A stretch of DNA of 64,000 nt, taken from Altererythrobacter sp. GTDB taxonomy: Bacteria; Pseudomonadota; Alphaproteobacteria; Sphingomonadales; Sphingomonadaceae. Numbering within the stretch: the first letter of the stretch is position 1; each line of letters opens with the position of its first letter. A program made the translations under genes and the position numbers. Shown here one piece after another: positions 32,179-42,016 of this stretch. The stretch is taken from assembly GCA_016793865.1 (NCBI GenBank), contig JAEULJ010000001.1:789496-853495 (forward strand). Reading direction: 5' to 3'. The notes under the pieces were generated by a model. That model saw only the letters and a program-made list of their open reading frames with translations, did not search any database and was not told the origin of the DNA.

Positions 32179-34518
32179 TCAGCCGGAGGGTTTCGCCGGG
32201 GCCGTCCCGTGTTTGGCGGGGCGCGTCGATTGCAGCATGTCGGCGGACAGGAAGCCGATCGGATTGACCGCTGCGGCCCGCTTCTTCAGCTCACCGCGCA
32301 TCGTCTCGTATTCGGCCTCCATTTCGGGCGTCACGGTGGCGCGGGAATCCTCGAGCGCCGCGTCGAAGTCCGCCTTGGCCACTTCCGCCACATCGCTGCC
32401 CACGCGGTTCATCGCGTTGAGGCCCGCGCGGCGTACCACATCCTCCAGATCGGCGCCGGTGAAACGCTCGGTCTGCGCGGCCACCTCGGCCAACTTGACG
32501 TCGGCCGCCAGCGGCATCGCCTTGGTGTGGATGCCAAGGATGCGTTCGCGCCCGGCCTCGTCGGGGGTGCCGACATAGACCAGCTCGTCGAAGCGCCCCG
32601 GCCGCAGCAGCGCCGGATCGATCAGCGCGGGGCGGTTGGTCGCACCGATCACCACCACCGATTGCAGCTCCTCCAGCCCGTCCATTTCGGCCAGTATGGT
32701 GTTGACCACGCGCCCCGTCACCTCGGGCTCGCCCTGGCCGCTGCCGCGCGCGGGGACCAGGCTGTCGATCTCGTCGATGAACAGGATGCACGGCGCCACC
32801 GCGCGGGCACGCTGGAACAGCCGTGCGATCTGCTGCTCGCTCTCGCCGTACCATTTGCTCAGCAAGTCGGAGCTCTTCATGGCGATGAAGTTTGCCTCCG
32901 CCTCGCGCGCGACGGCCTTGGCCAGCAGGGTCTTGCCGGTGCCCGGCGGGCCATAGAGCAGGAATCCCTTGGCCGGCCGGATGCCCAGCCGCCGGAAAGC
33001 ATCGGGGTGCTTGAGCGGCAGTTCGATCCCTTCCTTCAACAGCTCGATCGCCTTGCCGATGCCGCCGATGTCGTCCCAGCCGACATTGGGCACCTGGACC
33101 ATGACCTCCCGCATCGCCGAAGGGCGGGTGCGCTTGAGCGCGGCCAGGAAATCCTCGCGGCTGACGTAGAGCTCGTCGAGCACATCCTGCGGGATGGTGC
33201 GCTCGTCCAGATCGATGCGCGGCATGATCCGCCGCACCGCCTCGATCGCGGCCTCGCGGGTCAGCGCGGCGATATCCGCGCCCACGAACCCGTGGGTGGT
33301 ACGGGCCAGTTCGTCCAGGTCGACCTTGTCGCCCAGCGGCATCCCGCGGGTGTGGATGCCCAGGATTTCACGGCGGCCGTTCTGGTCGGGCACGCCGATC
33401 ACGATCTCGCGGTCGAAACGGCCGGGCCGGCGTAGCGCCTCGTCGATGGCATCGGGGCGATTGGTGGCGGCGATCACCACCAGATTGGTGCGCGCCTCCA
33501 GTCCGTCCATCAGGGTGAGAAGCTGGGCCACCAAGCGCTTCTCGGCCTCGCCCGGCACGCGGTCGCGCTTGGGCGCGATCGAATCGATCTCGTCGATGAA
33601 GACGATCGCCGGCGAGCTCCGGCCCGCCTCCTCGAACACCTCGCGCAGCCGCTTCTCGCTCTCGCCATAGCCCGAGCCCATGATCTCGGGCCCGTTGATG
33701 GTGAAGAAGCTGGCATCGCTTTCGTTGGCGACGGCCTGCGCCAGCCGGGTCTTGCCGGTCCCCGGCGGACCGTGGAGCAAGACCCCGCGCGGCGGATCGA
33801 CGCCGAGGCGGGTGAAGAGCTCGGGATAGCGCAGCGGCAGTTCCACCATCTCGCGCAACTGCCGGATGGTGTCCGCCATGCCGCCCACGTCGTCATAGTT
33901 CACCGTCGCGCGCCCGCCGCGCGGTTCCTCGAACTCGGCCCGCAGCTCGACCTCGGTGTCCTCGTCGATATGGACGATGCCCTTGGGGCTGGTCGATACG
34001 ACCGTGAGGCGGATCTGGGTGAGCGCGTAGGCCGGGGCGTTGAACAGCCCTCGCACCTGGGGCGGCATGTTCTGCACCGGTTGCTGACCGGTGGTGGCGA
34101 CCAGGTCGCCCGCGACCAGCGGCTTGCGGAAGAAATTGCGCTTGAGCGGCTGCGTGGAGCCCTGGAGGCGCATCTCGCGCACCGCAGGGGCAAAGACGAC
34201 CCGCGTCGCGGGGCGCGATTTCGCGGCGGTGATGGTGACATGCTCGCCCGAGCCTGCTTCCGCGTTGCCGCGCTGCAAGCCGTCGAGTCTCACCACGTCG
34301 AGGGACTCGTCCTCTTCGTAGGCGGACATGGCGATCGCGGTGGTGGCGCGCTTGCCGGTGATTTCCAGCACATCGCCCTCGGTCACGCCGAGCGCCTGGA
34401 AGGCGCTTCGCGGCAATCGTGCGATACCCTGGCCGCTTTCCTCCTGCCGCGCGGCCGCTACCTGAAGGCGAACGCTGTTATCCGCTTTTCCCGCTTTCGC
34501 CGCCTCGGCATCGGGCAT
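32179..34518 (-). CDS. Cdc48/p97-type double-AAA ATPase
   Basis: A 779-residue unfoldase of the CDC48/VAT family. The N-terminal double-psi barrel and Cdc48-2 domain (about 1-190; LPRSAFQALGVTEGDVLEI) precede two AAA modules. D1 has GPPGTGKTRLAQAV, FIDEIDSIAPKR and second-region-of-homology ATNRPDAIDEALRRPGRFD. D2 has GPPGTGKTLLAKAV, KWYGESEQQI, FIDEIDSLVPARG and ATNRPALIDPALLRPGRFD. Both Walker A and B sites look intact, so both rings should hydrolyse ATP. The D2 pore carries the KWYGE aromatic residue. Such proteins extract and unfold substrates; bacterial partners are not defined. A ribosome site GGAGAA precedes ATG 34518. Confidence 0.93.
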   Translation of the reverse strand: MPDAEAAKAGKADNSVRLQVAAARQEESGQGIARLPRSAFQALGVTEGDVLEITGKRATTAIAMSAYEEDESLDVVRLDGLQRGNAEAGSGEHVTITAAKSRPATRVVFAPAVREMRLQGSTQPLKRNFFRKPLVAGDLVATTGQQPVQNMPPQVRGLFNAPAYALTQIRLTVVSTSPKGIVHIDEDTEVELRAEFEEPRGGRATVNYDDVGGMADTIRQLREMVELPLRYPELFTRLGVDPPRGVLLHGPPGTGKTRLAQAVANESDASFFTINGPEIMGSGYGESEKRLREVFEEAGRSSPAIVFIDEIDSIAPKRDRVPGEAEKRLVAQLLTLMDGLEARTNLVVIAATNRPDAIDEALRRPGRFDREIVIGVPDQNGRREILGIHTRGMPLGDKVDLDELARTTHGFVGADIAALTREAAIEAVRRIMPRIDLDERTIPQDVLDELYVSREDFLAALKRTRPSAMREVMVQVPNVGWDDIGGIGKAIELLKEGIELPLKHPDAFRRLGIRPAKGFLLYGPPGTGKTLLAKAVAREAEANFIAMKSSDLLSKWYGESEQQIARLFQRARAVAPCILFIDEIDSLVPARGSGQGEPEVTGRVVNTILAEMDGLEELQSVVVIGATNRPALIDPALLRPGRFDELVYVGTPDEAGRERILGIHTKAMPLAADVKLAEVAAQTERFTGADLEDVVRRAGLNAMNRVGSDVAEVAKADFDAALEDSRATVTPEMEAEYETMRGELKKRAAAVNPIGFLSADMLQSTRPAKHGTAPAKPSG

Positions 34519-34627
34519 CCGCTATTCTCCTAATCCTTGTCGCGGGCCGAGAGATGGGGATTTCACGCCCGCCCGTCAAACGGTCAGGCGCGCCGTTCGC
34601 TGCTCGCGCGGGTCTGGGCGGGGCAAG

Positions 34628-34660
34628 AAAAAAGCCCGGTCAGCAGAGCCGACCGGGCTT
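34628..34660 (-). terminator. Rho-independent terminator of the predicted sRNA
   Basis: A perfect 10-bp stem has arms at 34632-34641 and 34651-34660, with a 9-base loop. On the minus strand it is followed by six T residues (plus-strand A-run 34628-34633). The plus-strand side lacks a T-run, so it acts on minus-strand transcripts. No protein gene precedes it on that strand, which is the main evidence for the sRNA. Confidence 0.85.
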
Positions 34661-34742
34661 GAAAGTTTGGGAGAGGATGCCTGAAAGGCAGGGAGGGATA
34701 TGCGGCGATGGCCGGCACTGTGCAAGTGCAAAAATATCCAGA
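34628..34742 (-). ncRNA. Predicted anti-Shine-Dalgarno small RNA (SuhB/MmgR-like)
   Basis: In the 425-base gap between the Cdc48 and scoA genes, the minus strand has a complete small transcription unit of about 115 nt. A -10-like TATACA is at 34754-34749, a -35-like TGACTT about 18 bases further up, and an intrinsic terminator at 34628-34660. The predicted RNA has two C/U-rich motifs, TCCCTCCCTG (34698-34689) and TCCTCTCCC (34677-34669), of the kind used by alphaproteobacterial sRNAs to pair with ribosome-binding sites. The organisation recalls the SuhB/MmgR (alpha-r8) family, one member of which has been linked to catabolite control in Sphingopyxis. Assignment to that family is my inference; no open frame of note overlaps it. 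Confidence 0.55.
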
Positions 34743-34748
34743 CTCTAT

Positions 34749-34778
34749 TGTATAAAATGCAACAGAAAATCTAAGTCA
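34749..34778 (-). promoter_or_regulatory. Putative sigma-70-type promoter for the sRNA
   Basis: On the minus strand TGACTT and TATACA are separated by 18 bases, inside an A/T-rich stretch that stands out in this high-GC region. Transcription would begin near 34742. Confidence 0.45.
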
Positions 34779-34792
34779 TTGTAATCTCATGA

Positions 34793-34808
34793 TGTGAGAG
34801 CGCTCACA
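34793..34808. promoter_or_regulatory. CRP/FNR-type binding site (TGTGA-N6-TCACA)
   Basis: TGTGAGAGCGCTCACA exactly matches the classical CRP consensus halves, and the dyad extends one base further on each side (A/T). Its centre is about 58-61 bases upstream of the predicted sRNA start, the class I activation distance, and about 140 bases upstream of scoA on the other strand. It could serve either transcript. Confidence 0.7.
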
Positions 34809-34943
34809 TTTTCATCGATCATATGGCGAACGGAATTATGCGAAATCTATGCGGTGCGTTGCAGCATTGGTGGGGGGGCGATGACTCGCCGGGGTGACAG
34901 CTTGGCTGACAGCGATTAGTGCCGGCGCGACGAGGAGAGGCCG

Positions 34944-35651
34944 ATGCAGAAGCTCTATCCGGATGCCGCCGCCGCGCTCGATGGCGTGCTTCGCGATGGC
35001 ATGGTCATCGCCAGCGGGGGATTCGGCCTGTGCGGCATTCCCGAACGACTGCTGGACGCGATCCGCGATTCGGGGGTGAAGGACCTGACCTTCTGCTCGA
35101 ACAATGCCGGCATCGACAACGAAGGCATCGGCAAGCTGTTGCGCACCCGCCAGGTACGCAAGATGATCGCGAGCTATGTGGGCGAGAACAAGGAATTCGA
35201 ACGCCAGTTCCTTGCCGGTGAGCTCGAGGTCGAGTTCTGCCCGCAGGGCACGCTGGCGGAGCGAATGCGTGCAGGTGGCGCCGGGATACCGGGCTTCTAT
35301 ACCCGCACCGGCGTGGGCACCGCGGTCGCCGAGGGCAAGGAAACCAAGGTTTTCGATGGCGAGGAGTATATCCTCGAACGCGGCATCGTCGCCGATCTCT
35401 CCATCATCAAGGCGTGGAAGGCCGACGAAACCGGCAACCTGGTGTTCCGCAAGACGGCGCGCAATTTCAACCACCCCGCCGCCACCTGCGGCAAGCTGTG
35501 CGTGGCCGAGGTGGAGGAGATCGTGCCTGCCGGCAGCCTCGACCCCGACGCGATTCACCTGCCGGGCGTCTATGTCCAACGCATGATCGTGGGCGCGCCC
35601 TACGACAAGAAGATCGAATTCCGCACCGTGCGGGAGCGCGAGCCCGCGTGA
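34944..35651 (+). CDS. scoA: 3-oxoacid CoA-transferase subunit A
   Basis: A 235-residue alpha subunit of succinyl-CoA:3-ketoacid CoA-transferase. The family start (IASGGFGLCGIPERLLDAI) and the CoA-binding glycine loop are visible. NNAGIDNEGIGKLL, GAGIPGFYTRTGVGT and EYILERGIVADLSIIKAWKAD follow. With subunit B it transfers CoA between succinate and acetoacetate for ketone-body or polyhydroxybutyrate use. Its stop overlaps the next gene as GTGA. Subunit B is encoded about 2 kb downstream, after two phosphatase-like lipoprotein genes, which is an unusual split. The ribosome site GAGGAGAGG precedes the ATG. Confidence 0.95.
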   Translation: MQKLYPDAAAALDGVLRDGMVIASGGFGLCGIPERLLDAIRDSGVKDLTFCSNNAGIDNEGIGKLLRTRQVRKMIASYVGENKEFERQFLAGELEVEFCPQGTLAERMRAGGAGIPGFYTRTGVGTAVAEGKETKVFDGEEYILERGIVADLSIIKAWKADETGNLVFRKTARNFNHPAATCGKLCVAEVEEIVPAGSLDPDAIHLPGVYVQRMIVGAPYDKKIEFRTVREREPA

Positions 35652-36460
35652 CGCGCGGGGCGCTCCTCGCGCTGGCGAGCCTGGTCCCGTTCCTCTCGGG
35701 GTGCATAGCGGCGGCGATCCCGCTGGCCGCTGGCGCGACGGTGCTGCGCACCCGGGCCGCGCACACCGGGGAGGGCCGCGTCGCAGCGCTTGCGCCGGTG
35801 CCAGGCGGAGAGGCGAAGACCGGTATCGTGGTGACCGACCTCACCGCCTTGCCGCCGCCAGATTCGGCGCAAACCATCTCCAGTGAAGGCACCACCGCCT
35901 TCGCGGCCTATGCGCTTGAGCGGGCCGGCATTCCCGGCACGGCGGCGAAGCAGCAAAGCGCGTTGCTGACATCCGCGAGCGAGCTGCGCGCCACGCGCAT
36001 GGAATGCGGCGCGCGCCCGCCGGCGGTGTTGATCGACCTGGATCCAGGGCGCGGTGCCTTCGATCCTCTGGCGCCCGGCGCGCCCGATGCCGCGCTCGCT
36101 GCCGCCCTTCCCTCCCTGCGCGAACGCGGGATCGCGGTGATCTGGTCGAGTCGGCTGGGAGAGAACTTCGCCGGGGCGGTGCGCGCGGCGCTTGCCGGTG
36201 GAGGGCTTGACCCTGCCGGGACCGATACGCTCGTCCTGATGCGCGATATCGGCGAGCGCAAGCAGTCGCGCCGCGACGACATGGCAAAGCGCTGGTGCCC
36301 GATCGCCATATTGGGCGACGAGCGGGCCGATTTCGACGAGCTGTATCTCTACCTCCGCGATCAGCAGTCGGCCGTCGCGCTGGACGCCATGCTCGGCAGG
36401 GGCTGGTTCATCGCCAGCCCGTTCGACGCGAGCATGGTCGCCAAGGACGGGGCGCGATGA
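35648..36460 (+). CDS. HAD-fold acid phosphatase-like lipoprotein
   Basis: A 270-residue exported protein. It starts at GTG 35648, coupled to scoA; the lipoprotein signal (GALLALASLVPFLSGC) places it on the periplasmic face. The middle contains a degenerate HAD motif I, VLIDLDPGRGAFD, with the two Asp residues kept but the usual DxDET changed. VIWSSR is a motif-II-like strand, and CPIAILGDERADFDELY is a motif-IV-like acidic segment. It is clearly related to the second HAD lipoprotein downstream (e(P4)/class B-C acid phosphatase group) but more divergent. Whether it is active is uncertain. Confidence 0.7.
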   Translation: MTRGALLALASLVPFLSGCIAAAIPLAAGATVLRTRAAHTGEGRVAALAPVPGGEAKTGIVVTDLTALPPPDSAQTISSEGTTAFAAYALERAGIPGTAAKQQSALLTSASELRATRMECGARPPAVLIDLDPGRGAFDPLAPGAPDAALAAALPSLRERGIAVIWSSRLGENFAGAVRAALAGGGLDPAGTDTLVLMRDIGERKQSRRDDMAKRWCPIAILGDERADFDELYLYLRDQQSAVALDAMLGRGWFIASPFDASMVAKDGAR

Positions 36461-36472
36461 CGAGGGCCGCCA

Positions 36473-36700
36473 ATGCCGGCAACCAAGCCCCGCTCAATGC
36501 ACGACCAGTGCCCCGGCTGGATCGCTGACCTGCCGATGCTGCGCCGCCGGATCCTCGACCGCTTCTGGGAGCGGCTTCGGACGAGCATCACGTGGCGCGG
36601 CACTGGCGCGGTCGCCAGTGAAAGAACCCTGAAACTCATCATCTCTGACGCAGCCCGGATGAAGCGTGAGGTGGAGCGCGACCGGGCGGGACGTAGCTAG
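36473..36700 (+). CDS. Possible small hypothetical protein
   Basis: A 75-codon frame starts at ATG 36473 with GAGGG about six bases upstream. The central part (LRRRILDRFWERLRTSITW, LIISDAARMKREVERDR) could form amphipathic helices rich in Arg. It fills the 300-base gap between the two HAD genes. No family is recognised and it could be a chance frame; nothing else is visible in the gap. Confidence 0.35.
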   Translation: MPATKPRSMHDQCPGWIADLPMLRRRILDRFWERLRTSITWRGTGAVASERTLKLIISDAARMKREVERDRAGRS

Positions 36701-36760
36701 CACGATGAGAGGCATCGCCACTTTCGCCCTAGCAGGGTTTGCCGCAAAGGAACGGGTATC

Positions 36761-37702
36761 ATGAACTGGACCGGTCATTCGCTCATGGCATCGGCGGCGC
36801 TCCTGGGCGGCTGCGCCGCGGCGCCGCCGCTGGCGGACGCCCCGCCACCTCCCGTGGCCGCAGCCGCTCCCGTCGCCGCTTCATCGGCGCGGCCCATCCT
36901 TGGGCTCGACGATCCCGCTCCCGACCCGGAGCGCTGGACCTATGGCTCGGGCGAGGCCGCTGGGGCGTCGATCCAGACCTGGCGCGCGCTGGCCGATTAC
37001 GCGATCGCCGCGGCGGCGAAGAAGCCGGCGCGCTCGGTCCCGCTCGGCCTGCCCGGCGCGCTCGGGGGAATCGGAACGGTGTCCTGCGCCGGCAAGCAGC
37101 CCGCCGTGATCCTCGATGCCGACGAGACCGCGATCCTCAACCGCGGGCTCCAGTTCTGGCTCGCGAGCGGCAACCCGCCCAGCCGGGAAACCTCCGACCA
37201 GTGGACATCGACGGGGGCGGCCCAGACCGCGCCCGTGCCCGGAGCGGTGACGGGCGTGCGCCGTCTCAAGGAGGCCGGGATCGCGGTCATCTACAACACC
37301 AACCGCCCCAGCCGCGCCGCGCCCGGCACCATTCGCGCGATCGAGGCGGCGGGCCTTGGCACGACCGTGCACAAGCAGGACCTGTTCCTGCTTGGCGATG
37401 ATGCCCTGGGCGGCGACAAGGACGGGCGCCGTGCGACCATCGCCGAACGTTACTGCGTGGTGGCGCTGGGCGGCGACAATCTCGGTGATTTCGCCAGCAT
37501 GCTCAACGACCGGACGATGGGCGTGCAGCAGCGGCGCGAGCGTGCGGCGCGTGGCGAACTGGCGCAGTTGTGGGGCAATGGCTGGTTCCTGATCCCCAAT
37601 GCATCCTATGGCTATTGGCAGAAGGGCACGATGGGCGAGGTCTTTCCGCCCGATGCGCGCTGGGCTCCGCCCGCTGCCGTCTCAACGAACGAGGACAAGT
37701 GA
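36761..37702 (+). CDS. HAD superfamily subfamily IIIB acid phosphatase-like lipoprotein (e(P4) type)
   Basis: A 313-residue exported lipoprotein (signal ending LLGGC, then an Ala/Pro linker). HAD motif I is [13 protein letters not shown] (nucleophile and acid/base Asp). VIYNTNRPS is motif II, a lysine lies in [10 protein letters not shown], and motif IV is [16 protein letters not shown]. This matches periplasmic nonspecific acid phosphatases/5'-nucleotidases of the lipoprotein e(P4) family, which dephosphorylate nucleotides or cofactors such as FAD or NAD breakdown products. AAGGAACGG precedes ATG 36761. The scoB gene begins three bases after its stop, so it is embedded in the CoA-transferase operon. 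Confidence 0.85.
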   Translation: MNWTGHSLMASAALLGGCAAAPPLADAPPPPVAAAAPVAASSARPILGLDDPAPDPERWTYGSGEAAGASIQTWRALADYAIAAAAKKPARSVPLGLPGALGGIGTVSCAGKQPAVILDADETAILNRGLQFWLASGNPPSRETSDQWTSTGAAQTAPVPGAVTGVRRLKEAGIAVIYNTNRPSRAAPGTIRAIEAAGLGTTVHKQDLFLLGDDALGGDKDGRRATIAERYCVVALGGDNLGDFASMLNDRTMGVQQRRERAARGELAQLWGNGWFLIPNASYGYWQKGTMGEVFPPDARWAPPAAVSTNEDK

Positions 37703-37704
37703 AG

Positions 37705-38364
37705 ATGACCGATTCCGCCACCCGAACCGCCGGCTGGAGCCGCGACGAGATGGCCGCGCGAGCCGCGCGCGAGCTGCGCGACGGCTATTACGTGAACCTG
37801 GGTATCGGCATCCCCACGCTGGTGGCCAACCATATCCCGGAGGGGATGCAGGTCACGCTTCAGAGCGAGAACGGGATGCTTGGCATCGGGCCGTTCCCCT
37901 ATCCCGACGAGGTCGATGCCGATCTCATCAACGCCGGCAAGCAGACCATCAGCGAGCTGCCGCACAGCGCCTATTTCGACAGCGCAGCCAGCTTCGCCAT
38001 GATCCGTGGCGGGCATATCGACCTGACTGTGCTTGGCGCGATGGAGGTCAGCGAGGGCGGGGACATCGCCAACTGGATGATCCCGGGCAAGATGATCAAG
38101 GGCATGGGCGGGGCGATGGACCTGGTGGCGGGGGTCAAGAAGATCATCGTGGTGATGGAGCACAACAGCAAGGACGGCAGCCCCAAGTTCATCCCCGAAT
38201 GCACCCTGCCGCTGACGGGGCGCAATGCGGTGGACATGATCGTGACCGATCTGGCGGTGTTCCAGCGGCCCGATCACCAGTCGCCGTTCCGCCTGATCGA
38301 GACCGCGCCGGGCGTCAGCGCGGAGGAGATCGCCGCCCGGACCACCGCGCGGTACGAAGCGTGA
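37705..38364 (+). CDS. scoB: 3-oxoacid CoA-transferase subunit B
   Basis: A 219-residue beta subunit. The catalytic glutamate lies in [48 protein letters not shown] and [13 protein letters not shown] are standard for the family. It forms the active heteromer with ScoA. The start is ATG 37705, three bases after the HAD gene stop; a longer frame upstream overlaps that gene and is not homologous. The CaiB-type transferase gene follows 28 bases later. Confidence 0.96.
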   Translation: MTDSATRTAGWSRDEMAARAARELRDGYYVNLGIGIPTLVANHIPEGMQVTLQSENGMLGIGPFPYPDEVDADLINAGKQTISELPHSAYFDSAASFAMIRGGHIDLTVLGAMEVSEGGDIANWMIPGKMIKGMGGAMDLVAGVKKIIVVMEHNSKDGSPKFIPECTLPLTGRNAVDMIVTDLAVFQRPDHQSPFRLIETAPGVSAEEIAARTTARYEA

Positions 38365-38392
38365 AGTTGGCGGCGGCGGGCGGACCGGCGCG

Positions 38393-39529
38393 ATGTGGCT
38401 GACCGCGCCCCGCAACCCCCGCGCCCCGCTGGCGGGGCTGAAGGTGCTGGAGCTGGCGCGTGTGCTGGCGGGCCCTTGGGCCGGGCAGACGCTGGCCGAT
38501 CTCGGCGCTGATGTCATCAAGGTGGAGGGGCCGGAGGGCGACGGCACCCGGCAATGGGGTCCGCCCTGGATCGAGCATGGCGGTGAGCGCGCCGCCGCCT
38601 ATTACCATTCCGCCAATCGCGGCAAGCGCGGCATTGTCGCCGATTTCCGCGCGCCCGACGATCTGGAGCGGGTCAAGGCCCTTGCCGCCGGCGCCGATGT
38701 CGTGATCGAGAACTTCAAGACCGGCACGCTGGCGAAGTTCGGGCTGGACCATGCCGGCCTCGCGGCGGCCAACCCGCGGCTTGTCAGCTGTTCGATCACC
38801 GGTTTCGGGCATACCGGCCCCCGCGCGCACGAGGCCGGCTATGATTTCGTGATCCAGGCCATGAGCGGCTTCATGGCGCTGACCGGCGAACCGGGGGGCT
38901 CGCCCATGAAGATGGGCATCTCCGCCAGCGATCTCGCCTGCGGCCTCTACAGCGTGATCGCCATCCAGGCCGCGCTGGCGATGCGGGAACGGACCGGCCG
39001 GGGACAGCACATCGACATGAGCCTGCTCGATTGCTCGGTCGGACTGCTTGGCAGCCAGGCGACCCATTATTTCGTCACCGGGGAGAACCCTCCACGGATG
39101 GGCAATGGCCACGCGCAGGTCAGCGCTTACGGCGTGTTTCCCACGCGCGATGGCGAGGTGGTGCTGGCGCCCGCCAACGACGGGCTGTTCCGCAAGCTGC
39201 TGGGCGTGCTCGGGCGCGGCGACCTGCTGGCCGAGGCGCGCTTCGCCAGCAACGCGGCGCGGCTCGAAAACCGCGCGGAACTGGACCGCATCATCGCGGC
39301 GGCGACCGGTGCGCTGGCGACCGCGGAGCTTCTGGAGCTTTGCGCCGAAGCGGGCATCCCGGCCGGCCCCATCAACGCCATCGACCGCGCTTTCGCCGAT
39401 CCCCAGGTCGAAGCGCGCGAGATGCGGGTGGAGCTTGGAGGCGTGCCCGGGGTGCGCAGCCCCTTCACCTTCTCCGACGCCGAACTCGCCTTCGACCGGC
39501 CAAGCCCCCGGCTGGGCGAGCACGGTTAG
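38393..39529 (+). CDS. CaiB/BaiF (class III) CoA-transferase
   Basis: A 378-residue formyl-CoA/carnitine-CoA-transferase-type protein. Family features: LELARVLAGPWAGQTLADLGADVIKVE, the ADVVIENFKTGTL block containing the site near the catalytic Asp region, SCSITGFGHTGP, and GHIDMSLLD-like RGQHIDMSLLDCSV. It moves CoA between carboxylic acids. In an operon with scoAB it probably serves the same short-chain acyl-CoA metabolism; the acid substrate is not predictable. It is convergent with the DUF418 gene, stops overlapping by 4 bases. Confidence 0.9.
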   Translation: MWLTAPRNPRAPLAGLKVLELARVLAGPWAGQTLADLGADVIKVEGPEGDGTRQWGPPWIEHGGERAAAYYHSANRGKRGIVADFRAPDDLERVKALAAGADVVIENFKTGTLAKFGLDHAGLAAANPRLVSCSITGFGHTGPRAHEAGYDFVIQAMSGFMALTGEPGGSPMKMGISASDLACGLYSVIAIQAALAMRERTGRGQHIDMSLLDCSVGLLGSQATHYFVTGENPPRMGNGHAQVSAYGVFPTRDGEVVLAPANDGLFRKLLGVLGRGDLLAEARFASNAARLENRAELDRIIAAATGALATAELLELCAEAGIPAGPINAIDRAFADPQVEAREMRVELGGVPGVRSPFTFSDAELAFDRPSPRLGEHG

Positions 39530-40740
39530 CCCGCCAGGCGCGCCCCCGCGCGCCACAGCCGCTCGAAAGGGCCGATTCCGAAGCTGCGGCTCCACCATGG
39601 CGAGAACGCCAGGATCAGCGCGATCACGAGCAGCGCGGCAAAGGTCGCCTCGATCCGGTTGACGGCGCCGAACCAGCCCATTCCCCAGGAATGGAACAGC
39701 GCCGCCATGACCACGCTGGCGCCGATGTAATTGGTCAGCGACAATCGCCCGGCGGCCGCCAGCCGTGCGCCCAGCCCGGCGCGCAACGGACCCCCGCCCC
39801 ATCGGGCGAACAGCGCGGCCGCATAGGCGAGCCCGAGCATGACCGCGAAGGGCTGGCCCCAGACCAGCGCAGTGGTGCCGATCACGGTCCCGGCGAACCC
39901 GCTCCAGAAGGCGGCGGCGCACAGGGCGATCATCGGCGGCAGGGCGACCGCCGCCAGGACGATGGCGAACCGCCGCGCCCTTGCCCGATCCCATCCGCCG
40001 CGCAGGAGCCCGCTGCGCCAGCCCCATGCGCCGAGCAGCATCGCCGCGAGGGTCTGGGGCAGGAACACGAGAAACACGACCAGCGGCCCCTGCCATTCGA
40101 AGGACCGGCGGGCGATGCGGTCGCCGAGGCTCTCCCGCCCGACCTCAAGCCCGCGCGCGATGGCCGCGGGATCGTTGCCGAACTCCCCCTGCCACAGCGC
40201 CAGCGCGGCGGGATCGCCCAGGCCCTGCTGCACGCTCCACCAGTAACGCAGCCATCCCCATCCGAACCAGCCGAGCGCGCCCAGATGCACGGCGGCGAGT
40301 ACGGCGACCGCGCTCAGAAGCCCGCGCTGCGGCAGGCGGAGCAGCGGCGGCAGCAGCAGTCCCGTCAGTGCGTAGAGCCGCAACACGTCGCCATTGTTCA
40401 GGAGCACGGCATGGGCGTAACCCAGCGCCAGCAGCGCCAGCATCCGCGCGAAATGGGCGCGCAGGGTGCCGCCGCGTTCGAACAGGATCGCGACCCCGGC
40501 GCCGAACAGCATCGCGAAAACGGCGCGGAACGCGTCCTGAGCGATGATCGATTCCAGCGCCCAGATCGCGAGCGTGGCCGGCCCGGTGTAGCCCCAGGCA
40601 AGCGGGTTGAAATAGGCCGCCGGCGGCATGGCGAAGTTATAGACGTTGAGCAGCACGATACCGCACACGGCCAAACCGCGCGCCGCGTCCATCGTGTCGA
40701 TCCGGGAGGGGGGATCGGTCGGGAGCGCGGCCGGGTTCAT
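39526..40740 (-). CDS. DUF418 family integral membrane protein
   Basis: A 404-residue polytopic protein. The N-terminal signature IDTMDAARGLAVCGIVLLNV and the C-terminal DUF418 block (RLSLTNYIGASVVMAALFHS, FSPWWSRSFGIGPFERLWR) are diagnostic of the YeiB-like family, which is related to acyltransferase-3 proteins. About ten hydrophobic helices are visible. Function is unknown, possibly transacylation of an envelope component. Its start lies 20 bases after the metK stop, so it is probably transcribed with metK. Confidence 0.88.
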   Translation of the reverse strand: MNPAALPTDPPSRIDTMDAARGLAVCGIVLLNVYNFAMPPAAYFNPLAWGYTGPATLAIWALESIIAQDAFRAVFAMLFGAGVAILFERGGTLRAHFARMLALLALGYAHAVLLNNGDVLRLYALTGLLLPPLLRLPQRGLLSAVAVLAAVHLGALGWFGWGWLRYWWSVQQGLGDPAALALWQGEFGNDPAAIARGLEVGRESLGDRIARRSFEWQGPLVVFLVFLPQTLAAMLLGAWGWRSGLLRGGWDRARARRFAIVLAAVALPPMIALCAAAFWSGFAGTVIGTTALVWGQPFAVMLGLAYAAALFARWGGGPLRAGLGARLAAAGRLSLTNYIGASVVMAALFHSWGMGWFGAVNRIEATFAALLVIALILAFSPWWSRSFGIGPFERLWRAGARLAG

Positions 40741-40759
40741 CGGCCGCGCCCTAGCAGAT

Positions 40760-41980
<1,221 letters not shown>

Positions 41981-41996
41981 AGGATTGGATATTCCG

Positions 41997-42016
41997 ATAT
42001 AAAGATAGCTTTATAT
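41997..42016. promoter_or_regulatory. Palindromic operator ATATAAAG-N4-CTTTATAT upstream of metK
   Basis: A perfect 8-bp inverted repeat with a 4-base spacer ends 17 bases before the metK start. It lies in the only A/T-rich stretch of the lnt-metK gap. The A/T-rich ATATAAAG/CTTTATAT form resembles operators of ArsR-type S-adenosylhomocysteine-sensing repressors (SahR) described for methionine-cycle genes in Proteobacteria; that assignment is an inference. No SAM riboswitch fold was recognised. Confidence 0.6.

Noticed and set aside
38315-40096. 593-codon minus-strand frame over the CaiB-type transferase and DUF418 genes
   Set aside because: It crosses two convergent, well-supported genes and shows no domain.
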